Assembly: GCF_014196515.1 (NCBI RefSeq)
Contig: NZ_JACIDV010000006.1
Coordinates: 248,001-312,000 of the forward strand
DNA from: Rhizobium skierniewicense
GTDB lineage: Bacteria > Pseudomonadota > Alphaproteobacteria > Rhizobiales > Rhizobiaceae
Reading direction: 5' to 3'
Length of the DNA stretch: 64,000 nt
The notes beneath the pieces were generated by a model that searched no databases, was not told the DNA's origin, and saw only the letters and a program-made list of their open reading frames with translations. How positions within the stretch are numbered: position 1 is the first letter of the stretch; each line of letters begins with the position of its first letter. Below, piece after piece: positions 9,587 through 19,200 of this stretch. The translations under genes and the position numbers were made by a program.

Positions 9587-10314
9587 TCCGTGCTGTACAA
9601 CGCGCTCTCGCGAAAATCCTCCGATGCCAGCCCTTTCCCGACGAAGATCAACGCCGTGCGCTCCACCGTCTCTTCGGCAAGCTTGGCCTCTATATCATCA
9701 AGCGTGCCACGTATAACCCGCTCTTCCGGCCATGATGCCCGTACGACGATGACGACCGGGCAATCGGCTCCGTAAAGCGGTGTCAAATCCTCCACCACCT
9801 TGGCAATGGCGTGGATGGCGAGATGAATGGCAAGGGTCGCCCCTGTCGCGCCGAAAGCCTTCAACGTCTCCGTCTCCGGCATTTTAGAGGCACGGCCTGA
9901 AATACGGGTCAGCACAAGGCTTTGCGCCACTTCGGGCACCGTCAGCTCGCGCCGCAAGGTGGCAGCGGCAGCGGCAAAGGAGGGTACACCGGGCGTGACC
10001 GTATAATCCAATCCCAGCCGTTCCAGACGGCGGATCTGCTCGCCCATGGCGCTCCAGACGGAGAGATCACCAGAGTGGAGCCTCGCCACATCCTTGCCCT
10101 CACGCGCCGCCGCCACATATTCCGCCTCGATATCGTCAAGCGAAAGCGCCGCCGTATCGACGATCCGCGCACCACCAGGGCAATAATCCAGCAATGCTTT
10201 CGGCACCAGCGATCCCGCATAGAGGCAGACCGGGCAGGCGGCGATCAGATCGCGCCCACGTACCGTGATGAGATCAGGCGCACCGGGACCGGCACCGATG
10301 AAATGAACCGTCAT
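9541..10314 (-). CDS. cobM: Precorrin-4 C11-methyltransferase CobM
   Basis: SAM-dependent methylation of precorrin-4 at C11 to give precorrin-5; 257 residues. It is a class III (tetrapyrrole) methyltransferase with the N-terminal [16 protein letters not shown] motif, [15 protein letters not shown] (pyrrole/SAM pocket) and [13 protein letters not shown]. The ATG overlaps the cobE stop in an ATGA, so translation is coupled to cobE. The 3' end overlaps convergent cbiD by 46 bp. Confidence 0.96.
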   Translation of the reverse strand: MTVHFIGAGPGAPDLITVRGRDLIAACPVCLYAGSLVPKALLDYCPGGARIVDTAALSLDDIEAEYVAAAREGKDVARLHSGDLSVWSAMGEQIRRLERLGLDYTVTPGVPSFAAAAATLRRELTVPEVAQSLVLTRISGRASKMPETETLKAFGATGATLAIHLAIHAIAKVVEDLTPLYGADCPVVIVVRASWPEERVIRGTLDDIEAKLAEETVERTALIFVGKGLASEDFRESALYSTDYVRRFRSPDGKPET

Positions 10315-10706
10315 TGTTCGTCTCCAGACGTGGCAAACGCCACCGTAATATCGCCGATCACCATACGCGCGGCGATAAGCCTTGAATGGGGTCCCAAAGC
10401 CGCCAGAGCCGCTGCTTCGCTAAGGCTGGGAGAGCCAGCATGTTTCAGGCTCGTTGCCGATTCTGTTATCGTACGGTGGCCTGCCTGTTCAAAATCGGCG
10501 CGCGCCACCACGACGAGCGCCATGCCCAGCCGTGTCGCCGCCTCCATCAAACCCGGCTCATCACCTTTTATGGGTGCCGTCACGATAAAATCGACCTTCG
10601 CGCCGTAGACCCGCGACGCCTCGTTTAGCGCGGCAATGATTGCCTCGGCGCTGGTTCCCCTGCGACATCCGATCCCGGCAACAATCACGGCTTGACCCAA
10701 GCCCAT
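10311..10706 (-). CDS. cobE: CobE/CbiG C-terminal-domain protein
   Basis: A 131-residue protein matching CobE, the stand-alone equivalent of the CbiG C-terminal domain. It is needed for aerobic corrin synthesis, and its biochemical role around precorrin ring contraction is not firmly set. The N-terminal [16 protein letters not shown] strand-turn and SVSEAAAL-like segment near the end ([14 protein letters not shown]) are characteristic. The ATG at 10706 is preferred because it lies close before that strand; an ATG at 10733 and a GTG six codons in are alternatives. It overlaps the cobL 3' end by 22 bp and the cobM start by 4 bp. Confidence 0.85.
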   Translation of the reverse strand: MGLGQAVIVAGIGCRRGTSAEAIIAALNEASRVYGAKVDFIVTAPIKGDEPGLMEAATRLGMALVVVARADFEQAGHRTITESATSLKHAGSPSLSEAAALAALGPHSRLIAARMVIGDITVAFATSGDEQ

Positions 10707-11941
10707 TGCGTCACCGGCATAGCCGCCCGCCAACCCTGCATGGAACCAACCGGGGACGCACGCGCAACCTCGAGCCTTATCAACGACCCGCCCAGCCGCG
10801 CCTTTGCACCAAGCAACATGGCTTCCATTTCCAGCGTCACCGCATTGGCCACCAGTCGCCCACCGGGTTTCAGCGCTTCGATCGCACCGTCCAGAACACC
10901 ATGCTCGCTGCCACCGCCACCGATAAAGATTGCATCCGGCGCAGGCAGTCCCTCGAAAGCCTGCGGTGCCGGCCCGATCATCACCTCCAGCCCCGGCACG
11001 CCAAAGGCCTGCGCATTGCGCGTGGCGCGTTCAGCCCGTTCCGGGTGCTGCTCAATGCCGATGGCCCGCAGCGACGGATGCGCCAGCATCCATTCGATGC
11101 CGATGGAACCGGAACCCGCACCGATATCCCACAGCAATTCGCCATGACGCGGAGACAGTGACGACAACGTTACGGCCCGGATTTCCCTTTTGGTCATCTG
11201 GCCATCATGCTCAAACAATGCATCGTCCAGCCCTTGCGAATAGGGCAGGATACGCGCCGTTTCATCGGCAACGACCTCGATTGCCACGACATTCAGCGGA
11301 TCGACATGAGAAGCCAAAAACTCCGCCGCCTTTCCATGCCGAACCTTTTCACGTGGCCCACCCAAAGTCTCCAGCAGCGTGAAATTCGAGGGCCCGAAAC
11401 TGGCGTCGCACAAAAGTTGCGCCAACGGTGCAGGGGCTTTTTCATCCGATGTCAGCACGATAAGCTTCGCGCCCGGGTGCAGACGGGGACGAATGAGATC
11501 GATGGAGCGGCCATGCAGCGACACGCAGTCCACATCCTGCAACGCCCATCCAAGTCGCGAAGCAGCCAAGGAAAACGCCGATGGGGCAGGGTAGGAGACA
11601 ACCTCCTCAGCAGCCACATGTCGAAGCAGTGTCACACCGACACCGTAAAAAAACGGATCTCCAGAGGCCAGTACGCAAACCTTTCGGCCTCGCAATGCCA
11701 CAACCTCGGCTATTTCCACATCGAACGGCACCGGCCATGGCCTAGCTTCACCATGGATCGCATCCGCTGCCAGTGCCAGATGCCGCTTACCACCGAAGAC
11801 GAGGTCAGCGGTTTCTATGGCGCCAAGTGCATTTCGGCCCAACCCTTCCAGTCCATCCTCGCCAATGCCGACGATGGAAAGCCAGGGCGCTATCGCCTTT
11901 TCAGTGGATACGCCATCGATTTCGGCATATTCAGACGCCAT
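10685..11941 (-). CDS. cobL: Precorrin-6Y C5,15-methyltransferase (decarboxylating) CobL
   Basis: A bifunctional CbiE-CbiT fusion, 418 residues, which methylates C5 and C15 and decarboxylates the C12 acetate of precorrin-6B. The N-terminal class III methyltransferase domain begins at PWLSIVGIGEDG, and the C-terminal class I domain has the SAM loop DIGAGSGSIGIEWM (around residue 263). The ATG at 11941 has a GGAG seven bases upstream. This ATG lies in a CATG that also holds the cobK start on the other strand, so the promoter and ribosome site lie inside cobK. It heads a compact cobL-cobE-cobM transcript. Confidence 0.94.
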   Translation of the reverse strand: MASEYAEIDGVSTEKAIAPWLSIVGIGEDGLEGLGRNALGAIETADLVFGGKRHLALAADAIHGEARPWPVPFDVEIAEVVALRGRKVCVLASGDPFFYGVGVTLLRHVAAEEVVSYPAPSAFSLAASRLGWALQDVDCVSLHGRSIDLIRPRLHPGAKLIVLTSDEKAPAPLAQLLCDASFGPSNFTLLETLGGPREKVRHGKAAEFLASHVDPLNVVAIEVVADETARILPYSQGLDDALFEHDGQMTKREIRAVTLSSLSPRHGELLWDIGAGSGSIGIEWMLAHPSLRAIGIEQHPERAERATRNAQAFGVPGLEVMIGPAPQAFEGLPAPDAIFIGGGGSEHGVLDGAIEALKPGGRLVANAVTLEMEAMLLGAKARLGGSLIRLEVARASPVGSMQGWRAAMPVTQWAWVKP

Positions 11942-12707
11942 GACAGGCTCCATACTCATTCTTGGCGGCACGGCGCATGCCCGCATTCTGGCTGGAAAAC
12001 TGGCTGAAGACTCCGGCTACCGTCTTTTGCTCTCTCTGGCTGGCCGCACCCGTGACCCGGTTGTGCAACCGGTGCCGATGCGAAGCGGCGGCTTTGGCGG
12101 TGCCAGCGGACTTGCCGCCTTTATCATGGAACATGACTTCGATCTGCTGGTGGATGCCACCCACCCTTACGCGGCGCGCATATCCGCCAACGCCGTTCAG
12201 GCCGCCGCGATCGCGCAGGTACCGCTGGTGACACTGCAACGTCCCGCATGGGAAAAACAGGCTGATGATAACTGGCAGAGTGTGGCCAATGTCGACAGCG
12301 CCGTAAGCGCTCTCGGGGCCGAGTGCACCAACGCCTTCCTTGCGCTGGGTCGTCAGGAGCTTTTGCCCTTCCAAGCCGCGCCGCAACACAATTACCTCAT
12401 CCGAAGCGTTGATCCTGTCGAGCCGCCGCTCTGCGTGCCGCATGCGCGTTACATTACGGCGCGTGGGCCTTTCGCGGTGGAAGACGAAATCAACCTGCTG
12501 CGTGAAAACCGCATCAGCTTTATTGTCTGCAAGAATTCCGGTGGCACGGCAGCCTATGCGAAGATCGAAGCGGCGCGACAACTTGGCATCAAAGTGCTGA
12601 TGATCGACCGCCCACCGCTCGGCAGCGGCATGACCGTGCCGAATATTGAATCTGCGCTGGCCGCCATCCGCCATCAGCTTTCCCTTTTGGATGAACGCGG
12701 CGAATAG
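11940..12707 (+). CDS. cobK: Precorrin-6A reductase CobK
   Basis: NADPH-dependent reduction of precorrin-6A to the 6B form; 255 residues, normal length. The Rossmann start SILILGGTAHARILAGKL is followed by DLLVDATHPYAARIS and ARYITARGPFAVEDE, as in CobK/CbiJ. The ATG at 11940 shares a CATG with the divergent cobL start, so its upstream signals lie within cobL; no clear Shine-Dalgarno is visible. The last 34 bp overlap the convergent cobJ. Confidence 0.94.
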   Translation: MTGSILILGGTAHARILAGKLAEDSGYRLLLSLAGRTRDPVVQPVPMRSGGFGGASGLAAFIMEHDFDLLVDATHPYAARISANAVQAAAIAQVPLVTLQRPAWEKQADDNWQSVANVDSAVSALGAECTNAFLALGRQELLPFQAAPQHNYLIRSVDPVEPPLCVPHARYITARGPFAVEDEINLLRENRISFIVCKNSGGTAAYAKIEAARQLGIKVLMIDRPPLGSGMTVPNIESALAAIRHQLSLLDERGE

Positions 12708-13435
12708 ACGATCGGCATTTGCCCTTCCCGGTCGATCAACCGTGTTTCCACCGAACCAACGATGATGCATGTCGCCATATCCGCCATGTCGCTTCGAGCG
12801 TCAGATAGCGGCACGACGCGCATTCTCTGATCCGCTCGCCCTGCGGCGCGCCCGAATATGACCGGCACTGAGCCGGGAAGATGAGCGCGTAGCACATCGA
12901 ACGCCGTTGCCAACTGGTGGGGTCGCGCTTTGCTGACGGGATTATAGAACGCCATCACGAAACCGGCGTCAGCCGCCGCAATCAACCGCTTTTCGATCAG
13001 CGGCCAGGGTTTCAAATTGTCCGACAGCGAAATGGCGCAAAAATCATGCCCCAGCGGCGCGCCAGCTTTGGCAGCAACCGCTAGCATGGCGGTAACGCCG
13101 GGAACGACACGGAAATCGAGGTCCCGCCACTCGGCAGGGCCGGCTTCGATCGCCTCACACACCGCCGCCGCCATGGCGAAAACACCGGGATCACCGCCCG
13201 ACACGACACAGACCTTGCCGCCACGAGCTGCCAGCGTCAGCGCCGCTTCGGCACGGGAGATTTCCTCGCGATTGTCGGATGCATGGCGGCGTTGATGCGG
13301 AGCAAGCGAGAGGCGATCAAGATAGGGAATGTAGCCGAAAAAATCTTCCGCCTCACGCACGGTATCCAGCGCTTCCGGCGTGATCTGCCCCAGATTGCCC
13401 GGGCCGAGCCCGACGACGGTGAGGCATCCGCTCAT
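12674..13435 (-). CDS. cobJ: Precorrin-3B C17-methyltransferase CobJ
   Basis: SAM-dependent C17 methylation with ring contraction, precorrin-3B to precorrin-4; 253 residues. Class III methyltransferase fold with VVGLGPGNLGQITPEA at the N-terminus, VSGGDPGVFAMA (SAM pocket) and VVPGVTAMLAVAA. It is the last gene of the riboswitch-led operon. The start overlaps the cobI stop (ATGA) and the 3' end overlaps cobK by 34 bp. Confidence 0.96.
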   Translation of the reverse strand: MSGCLTVVGLGPGNLGQITPEALDTVREAEDFFGYIPYLDRLSLAPHQRRHASDNREEISRAEAALTLAARGGKVCVVSGGDPGVFAMAAAVCEAIEAGPAEWRDLDFRVVPGVTAMLAVAAKAGAPLGHDFCAISLSDNLKPWPLIEKRLIAAADAGFVMAFYNPVSKARPHQLATAFDVLRAHLPGSVPVIFGRAAGRADQRMRVVPLSDARSDMADMATCIIVGSVETRLIDREGQMPIVYSPRSSKRES

Positions 13436-14214
13436 AGGGTCTCTCCACCCACTGGCCTATCTTTCCAGCCCGGAACCAGCACCAGCGAAAAATACGGCGC
13501 GGGCGAGCCATCATGCTCCACAAGCCGCATCGCGTGACCGTTTGCCATCGTGCCACGCTCCACATAAAGCGCGCTTTCGAGCTTGCCCGTCTTTTCCAGC
13601 GCGCGGCGGATTTTCGGCAGGTTGCGACCAACCTTCATGATGACAGCGCCATCTGTGCCGGAAAGACGGTCCGTCAGGCTGTCTTCGCCAAGCGTACCGG
13701 GTAGGACACTCAAGATGTCGTCACCCTGCACCAGCGGCAGACCAGCCATCGACCAGCAACCGGACATTGCGGTAATCCCCGCCACCACCTCCGCCGGATA
13801 AGACGGTGCGAGCCGCAAATGCAGGTGCATGTAGGAACCGTAAAACAGCGGATCACCCTCGGAAAGCACCGCAACATTGCGCCCTGCATCCAGATGAACC
13901 GCGATATCCCGCGCCGACTGGTCGAAAAATCCGGCAATCGCGCTGCGATAGTCATCACCGTTTTTATCGCTCTCCACCGTCACGGGATAGACCAGCGGCA
14001 TTTCCAGCGTGCCAGAGCGGATGAAGCCATCGACAATGCCGCGTCCATTGCCCTTGCTGCCCTTCTTGCAGAAGAAGGCAACGACATCGGCAGTCTCGAT
14101 GGCGCGCACCGCCTTCAGCGTCAAAAGTTCGGGATCACCCGGCCCGGTACCAACACCGATCAGCTTTCCCTTCAGCACCTTCTGCGCGTCTGGCTCGAAC
14201 AATGCAGCGCTCAT
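13432..14214 (-). CDS. cobI: Precorrin-2 C20-methyltransferase CobI
   Basis: SAM-dependent methylation of precorrin-2 at C20, the branch point to cobalamin; 260 residues. GVGTGPGDPELLTLKA (from residue 20), LSEGDPLFYGSYMH and VVAGITAMSGC are diagnostic. The ATG at 14214 overlaps the cobH stop by 4 nt; the open frame upstream of it lies inside cobH and is not needed. It is part of the cobG-cobH-cobI-cobJ run in which every junction is an ATGA-type overlap. Confidence 0.96.
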   Translation of the reverse strand: MSAALFEPDAQKVLKGKLIGVGTGPGDPELLTLKAVRAIETADVVAFFCKKGSKGNGRGIVDGFIRSGTLEMPLVYPVTVESDKNGDDYRSAIAGFFDQSARDIAVHLDAGRNVAVLSEGDPLFYGSYMHLHLRLAPSYPAEVVAGITAMSGCWSMAGLPLVQGDDILSVLPGTLGEDSLTDRLSGTDGAVIMKVGRNLPKIRRALEKTGKLESALYVERGTMANGHAMRLVEHDGSPAPYFSLVLVPGWKDRPVGGETL

Positions 14215-14843
14215 AGTCCGGGCCTCGCCACGGCATTTACCGCCGCTGCCGTCATCGCCGAACCACCAAGGCGCCCCTTGACGATAGCGTAAGGAATACA
14301 CAGGGGGCTTTCCTCCAGCGCATCTTTCGATTCCATCGCACCGACAAAACCAACCGGCATGCCAATGATGGCGGCGGGGCGGGGCGCACCACGCTCCAGC
14401 ATTTCCAGAAGGTAAAACAACGCTGTCGGCGCGTTGCCGATAGCGACCACCGCACCATCCAGCTTTTCGGCCCAGAGGTCGAGTGCGGCAGCAGAACGGG
14501 TATTGCCGATCTGCTTTGCCAGTTCAGGCGTGCGCGGATCGCGCAAGGTGCAGATCACCGCGTTGCGGGCGGGTAGACGCGCCCGGGTCACGCCATGCGC
14601 TACCATTTCGGCGTCGCATAAAACAGGCTTGCCCGCCTCAAGCGCACCGCGCGCGGCAGACACGAAATCTGGTGAAAACCGAAAGTGCTGTGCCGCCTCG
14701 ACAAGCCCGCAGGCATGGATCATGCGAATGGCAATCTCGGCCTGGTCAGGCGTGAAGGCAGACAGATCAGCCTCTTCCCGCACCATCGCGAAGGAGCGCT
14801 CATAGATCGCGTTACCATCGCGAATATAGTCGTATTCAGTCAT
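14211..14843 (-). CDS. cobH: Precorrin-8X methylmutase CobH
   Basis: Moves the C11 methyl group to C12, precorrin-8X to hydrogenobyrinic acid, without cofactor; 210 residues. The catalytic histidine is His43 in RMIHACGL, the same position as in the Pseudomonas denitrificans enzyme. GNAPTALFYLLEM and the GMPVGFVGA-xxSK motif follow. Start and stop overlap cobG and cobI by 4 nt each. Confidence 0.97.
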   Translation of the reverse strand: MTEYDYIRDGNAIYERSFAMVREEADLSAFTPDQAEIAIRMIHACGLVEAAQHFRFSPDFVSAARGALEAGKPVLCDAEMVAHGVTRARLPARNAVICTLRDPRTPELAKQIGNTRSAAALDLWAEKLDGAVVAIGNAPTALFYLLEMLERGAPRPAAIIGMPVGFVGAMESKDALEESPLCIPYAIVKGRLGGSAMTAAAVNAVARPGL

Positions 14844-16231
14844 CGATCTTCCTGTCGGAGCGCCGCAACGATCTTCTGCCTGCCAAGACGGGAAAGCAGG
14901 GTGCGGGCATTTTCTCCGGGCTTATGTTCTTTTTCATATAAACGGGCAAGTCGCGAAAGTGCGACCCTTTGCTCCGTAAAGGGTAAAATCACATCTGGGG
15001 CGCCTGAAGCGCGACCGGAATAGGAAAAAGCCAATCCCTCGGAAGAGCCGGAAAAGGCCAAAGTCGCAGCGGTCGGGTGGGCACAACCCTTTCCACATCC
15101 AGAAAGATGGAGCGTGAGGGACCCATCCAGCAACCCGGCAATCTCGATGGCGGCGTCTTCTGCCAGTGCCCGCGTGGCGATGAAGGCTGAAGCACAAGCC
15201 GGTTTCCCGGTACAGGCGGCAATTGCCGAACGTGGATCATCGGCAGTCGTTACGAAACCTAACTCGGCGGCTCGGGCAAGGAGAGCTTGGCAGGCGTCCT
15301 CTGTGCCGATGAAAAAAAGCGTATGCGCTGGACCGGGCCTGACGTTCTTGATACCGAGCGCTGTAGCGTTGCCGCAGAGAGAGGACAGTGCCTCTGCTGA
15401 TATCTGCCCAAAGGCTGGTGCCAGTGCTGCAGCAAAGCGGTTGTTTGTCAGTGGCGATATTGAGGGGCGATGGATGTCGTCTACCAAGCGCATCAAACCA
15501 AAAGGAGAGGAAACCCGTGCAGGTGGCACATCGACAGCATGCTCAATCAACCGATCTCCGCAAATCCGTCGAACCGTCTCAATCTCAAGATCACGCCCCC
15601 GCGCATTCCGCCCCCGTTCCGCCAGACAGGAAAGCAGCTCGATAACGACATCAACAGCATCATCCGCGCGCAGCAGACCCGCCTTCAAACTCTGGTCTTG
15701 CGCCCCACCCAGCATCAAAAACCAGAACAGGCCATCATCAAGCCTAATCGCCTTCAGCCTGATATCAGCGAGCAGTTCGGCCATCTCCACTTGCCCGCCA
15801 CCATCAATGATAACGGACATTTTCGCCGCCAGACAATCATCAAGACCGAGCGTAGCAGCCGTTTCAGATACCCGGCTTACGATTGAGAGCGTCTCTGCAA
15901 TTGCCGTCTCATCCATTCCTGCAAGCGGCGATGTCTCCACCGCCAACCCTTTCCGCAGCGGCAGACCAAGCGCCAGAACATCGACCTCCAGCGCCGCAGC
16001 ACTTCCCGCCGTCAGTCCACGAAACTGCACGCCGCCGCGCGCTGTAAGATCGATCAACCCATTGCCGTAGCGAATGCCGAGAGCGCACAGGCGCTCCAAA
16101 TCCGTAGCCGAAATCGCATCCGTAAACGCCACCCGAGACAGCAATCCGTCCCCTGTCTGCATGGGCGCTGACAAAGCGGGGCACACGCCACGGCGCGTAA
16201 AGGGCGTGATGTCCAGGGGGCGGGCGCTCAT
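14840..16231 (-). CDS. cobG: Precorrin-3B synthase CobG
   Basis: Oxygen-dependent monooxygenase of the sulfite/nitrite-reductase family that makes precorrin-3B, the hallmark of the aerobic pathway; 463 residues. Two ferredoxin-like half domains are visible, and the C-terminal half holds the iron-sulfur cysteines in CTGKPACASA and SGCGKGCAHP. N-terminal RGGVQFRGL matches the siroheme-reductase-like fold. Its presence, with CobN, shows that this organism makes B12 aerobically. The start overlaps the cobN stop by 4 nt. Confidence 0.94.
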   Translation of the reverse strand: MSARPLDITPFTRRGVCPALSAPMQTGDGLLSRVAFTDAISATDLERLCALGIRYGNGLIDLTARGGVQFRGLTAGSAAALEVDVLALGLPLRKGLAVETSPLAGMDETAIAETLSIVSRVSETAATLGLDDCLAAKMSVIIDGGGQVEMAELLADIRLKAIRLDDGLFWFLMLGGAQDQSLKAGLLRADDAVDVVIELLSCLAERGRNARGRDLEIETVRRICGDRLIEHAVDVPPARVSSPFGLMRLVDDIHRPSISPLTNNRFAAALAPAFGQISAEALSSLCGNATALGIKNVRPGPAHTLFFIGTEDACQALLARAAELGFVTTADDPRSAIAACTGKPACASAFIATRALAEDAAIEIAGLLDGSLTLHLSGCGKGCAHPTAATLAFSGSSEGLAFSYSGRASGAPDVILPFTEQRVALSRLARLYEKEHKPGENARTLLSRLGRQKIVAALRQEDR

Positions 16232-19200
16232 GCGCTTTCCCTCGTCTGTTTCGGGGCGATCAGCATTTCCAACTCCGCATCCACCGCATTGCGGCGACTG
16301 TGCCAGAGGCCACGACGACGGGCGGAGAGAAACCGTTGCGCCATAACCTCGGCTGCCTGCGGGTTTTCGCGCAGAATGAAATCGCGCACCTCTTCATCGC
16401 CGAAATAGGCGTCGTAAAGTGCTTCGATGAGGGACGACGACACCGCATGGGTCGTCTCGGCAAAACCGATCAGACGATCGACTGTCTCGGCAAATTCAGA
16501 GGCACCACGCGGGCCATGCCGCATCTGCCCGGCAATAAAGCGTGGATTGACAGCCCGAGCACGCACCACACGGGTGATGGCCTGCGCAATGGAGCGAGCC
16601 CGTGGCCGTGCCGGATCGGTCGTATCCAACGCAACGACATCTGCCGATTGGCCAAGCGCTGCCTTGGCCGCTGCAAAACCACCAATGAAAGCAACGTCCG
16701 AAGACCCATCCAGCAGGTCACGTCCCGGATCGTCCCCCGTATGAACCAGCAGGTCGGCTTTTTCGATCTGAGCGGCAAAACCAGCGTCGGTGAACACGCC
16801 AAGCCCATCCGCCCCGCCAAAAGCATGGCTTGCGGCATCGAGATAGATCTGGCCCAGCTCCTCGCGCCCATCCCAGCGGCCATTGGCCAGCTTTTCTTCG
16901 ATACCCGCACCATACGTGCCGGGCGCTGAACCAAAGATGCGCGGGGGAATGTGGCCAAGGGCCGCCGCCTCTTCGCCCAATGGATTGTCACCCGGCGATT
17001 CTTCGCGCCGTGCAATCGCCTTTGCGGCAGCGTCGAGCAAAGCGATCAATGCCGGAAACATATCGCGAAACAGACCGGAAATGCGGAATGTCACATCCAC
17101 GCGGGGACGTCCCAGCACCGCTGGCGGTAGCACTTCAATGCCGGTGACGCGACCTGTAGCCTGATCGTAGATCGGCCGCGCACCCATCAGATGCAGCGCC
17201 TGGCCCACATCTTCGCCGCCATTGCGCAGAGACGCCGACCCCCAGAGATCGAACACGATATGCTTCGGCCAATCACCATGGCGTTGCAGATGATGCCGCA
17301 ACACCTCTTCGCCCGCCATACGGCCAAGGTCGAAAGCGGTTGGGGTCGGCATGGTCCGCGGGTCGGCAGCGTAGAGGTTACGGCCTGTGGGCAGCACGTC
17401 CAGTCGTCCGCGCGCCGGTGCGCCGGAAGGGCCGGGCCTGATATGCTGGCCATCGAGCGCTGCCAGCAACGCCGCTTTTTCAGTCTTCGCACTGTCTCGC
17501 CTCAGGGCATCAGGCTCATCATCCACACATCGACCAAACACATGCTGGCCATCCTTGATGGCGAAATCTTTCAGGTCGCAGAGAAACGCGTCAATGCGCG
17601 ACAGCGCCGTATCGGCATCGTCCTGCGAGCCAACACCGGCATCTGCCGCAAGGCCGGTTTCCCGCGCTTTCTCGACAATAAGCGTCGCCAGCCGGTCGCG
17701 GCGGCGGCGATCCAGCCCATCGGCCTGAGCATATTCATCGACGAGCTGTTCCAGTACCATCTGTTCGCTCGAAAGCCCGGCATTCACCAGCACTGGCGGA
17801 ATATGGCCGATGGTCACCGCAGCGATCCGGCGCTTGGCGACCGCCGCTTCGCCGGGATTGGAGACGATAAAGGGATAGATCACCGGCAGCGCACCGGTGA
17901 CGATTTCAGGGAAACAGGTTTGCGACAGCGCCACTGTCTTGCCGGGCAACCATTCCAGCGTACCATGCGCGCCGACATGAATGATCGCATGCGCATCAAG
18001 GGTCTGCCGCATCCATGCGCCAAAAGCGATCAGCGCATGCCGGGGTGGTAGAGCAGGGTCGTGATAATCCGCCCGCCGGTCTTCGTTGCGGCCACGATCC
18101 GGCGCCAGTGCAACTGTTACGGAGCCGAATCGAGCGGCCCGGAAGTGGAAGATGCCGCCTTCAAAAGCATCATCCGCCTCGGCATCGTCCCACGTCTCAT
18201 CCATGGCCACATTGGCAGTTCGGGGCATGGCGCGGCGAAAGGCTGAATACTCGGCCAACCCAAACGAAGCCGTCTCGTTTTCGACGCGGTCGAGCAAGGC
18301 CCGCGGCGTCTCGGGAATATCGTCCACCGTGTAGCCCGCGTCGCGAAGATCGCGCAGCATCTCCAGCACACTCTGGGGAACATCCAGACCCACCGCATAA
18401 CCCGTGCGTCCCGGTGCGGCACCGGGATAATCCGGCATCAGGATGACAATTCGACGCTGCGATGGCGCCGTATGCTTCAGCCGCAGGAAAGCTGAAATGC
18501 GGTCCGCAACCTGGTTGACGCGATCGGCTTCTGGACAATGGACGAGCCCGCGACCCCCGTCAGGGTCGGGCTGCTTGAAGGAGATGGCGCCGGCCAGAAT
18601 CCGGCCATCCAGCTCTGGCAGCACCACATGCATGGCGAGATCAGACGGATTGAGGCCCCGCACATTGTCCGCCCAGCCATCGCGACGCGTGGTGGCCATG
18701 ATAACCTGAAACGTCGCTACGCCCAGCCGGTCGAACAGGCTATGGCCCTCTCTATCGACATGGCTGGCAAAGGCAGTCGCCGCAATCATCGCCGCCGGTT
18801 TCAGTGGCACGAGTGTCTCTTCCAGAAACCGGATCGTTTCCACATCCTTCAAACCGCCGACGAGGATCGGAAGCGGGGCGAATCCACGCTGACGTAAGGT
18901 CCCATATAGCGCGTCAATGGGAGCGACGTCAGCGGCCATCAGCATGGAACGATAGAACAGGATCGGCAGCAGAGGCGCGTCGTCTGAAAATCCACTCAGC
19001 GCCTCTGAAAGATCGACAACACCCTCGCCGGGTCGGTAGAACCCGGTTTTCGGCAGGGGCTCCGCTTCGATGTCTGGCCAGGTGGCGCCTTGCGCAAAAG
19101 CCGCAAGTCCTTTCGCCACGCGGTCCATATTCTGAGGCCCACCTTGGCGAAAGAACGACAGGATCTTGGCCTGCGTCGGCAGATCGACCGTGGATGCCGC

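Noticed and set aside
11345-11360. CTTTTCACGTGGCCCA in cobL
   Set aside because: Contains TTCACGTG but five mismatches to the palindrome; expected by chance.
10640-12007. Long open frames opposite cobL
   Set aside because: They are antisense frames of a GC-rich gene; the cobL frame carries both methyltransferase domain signatures.
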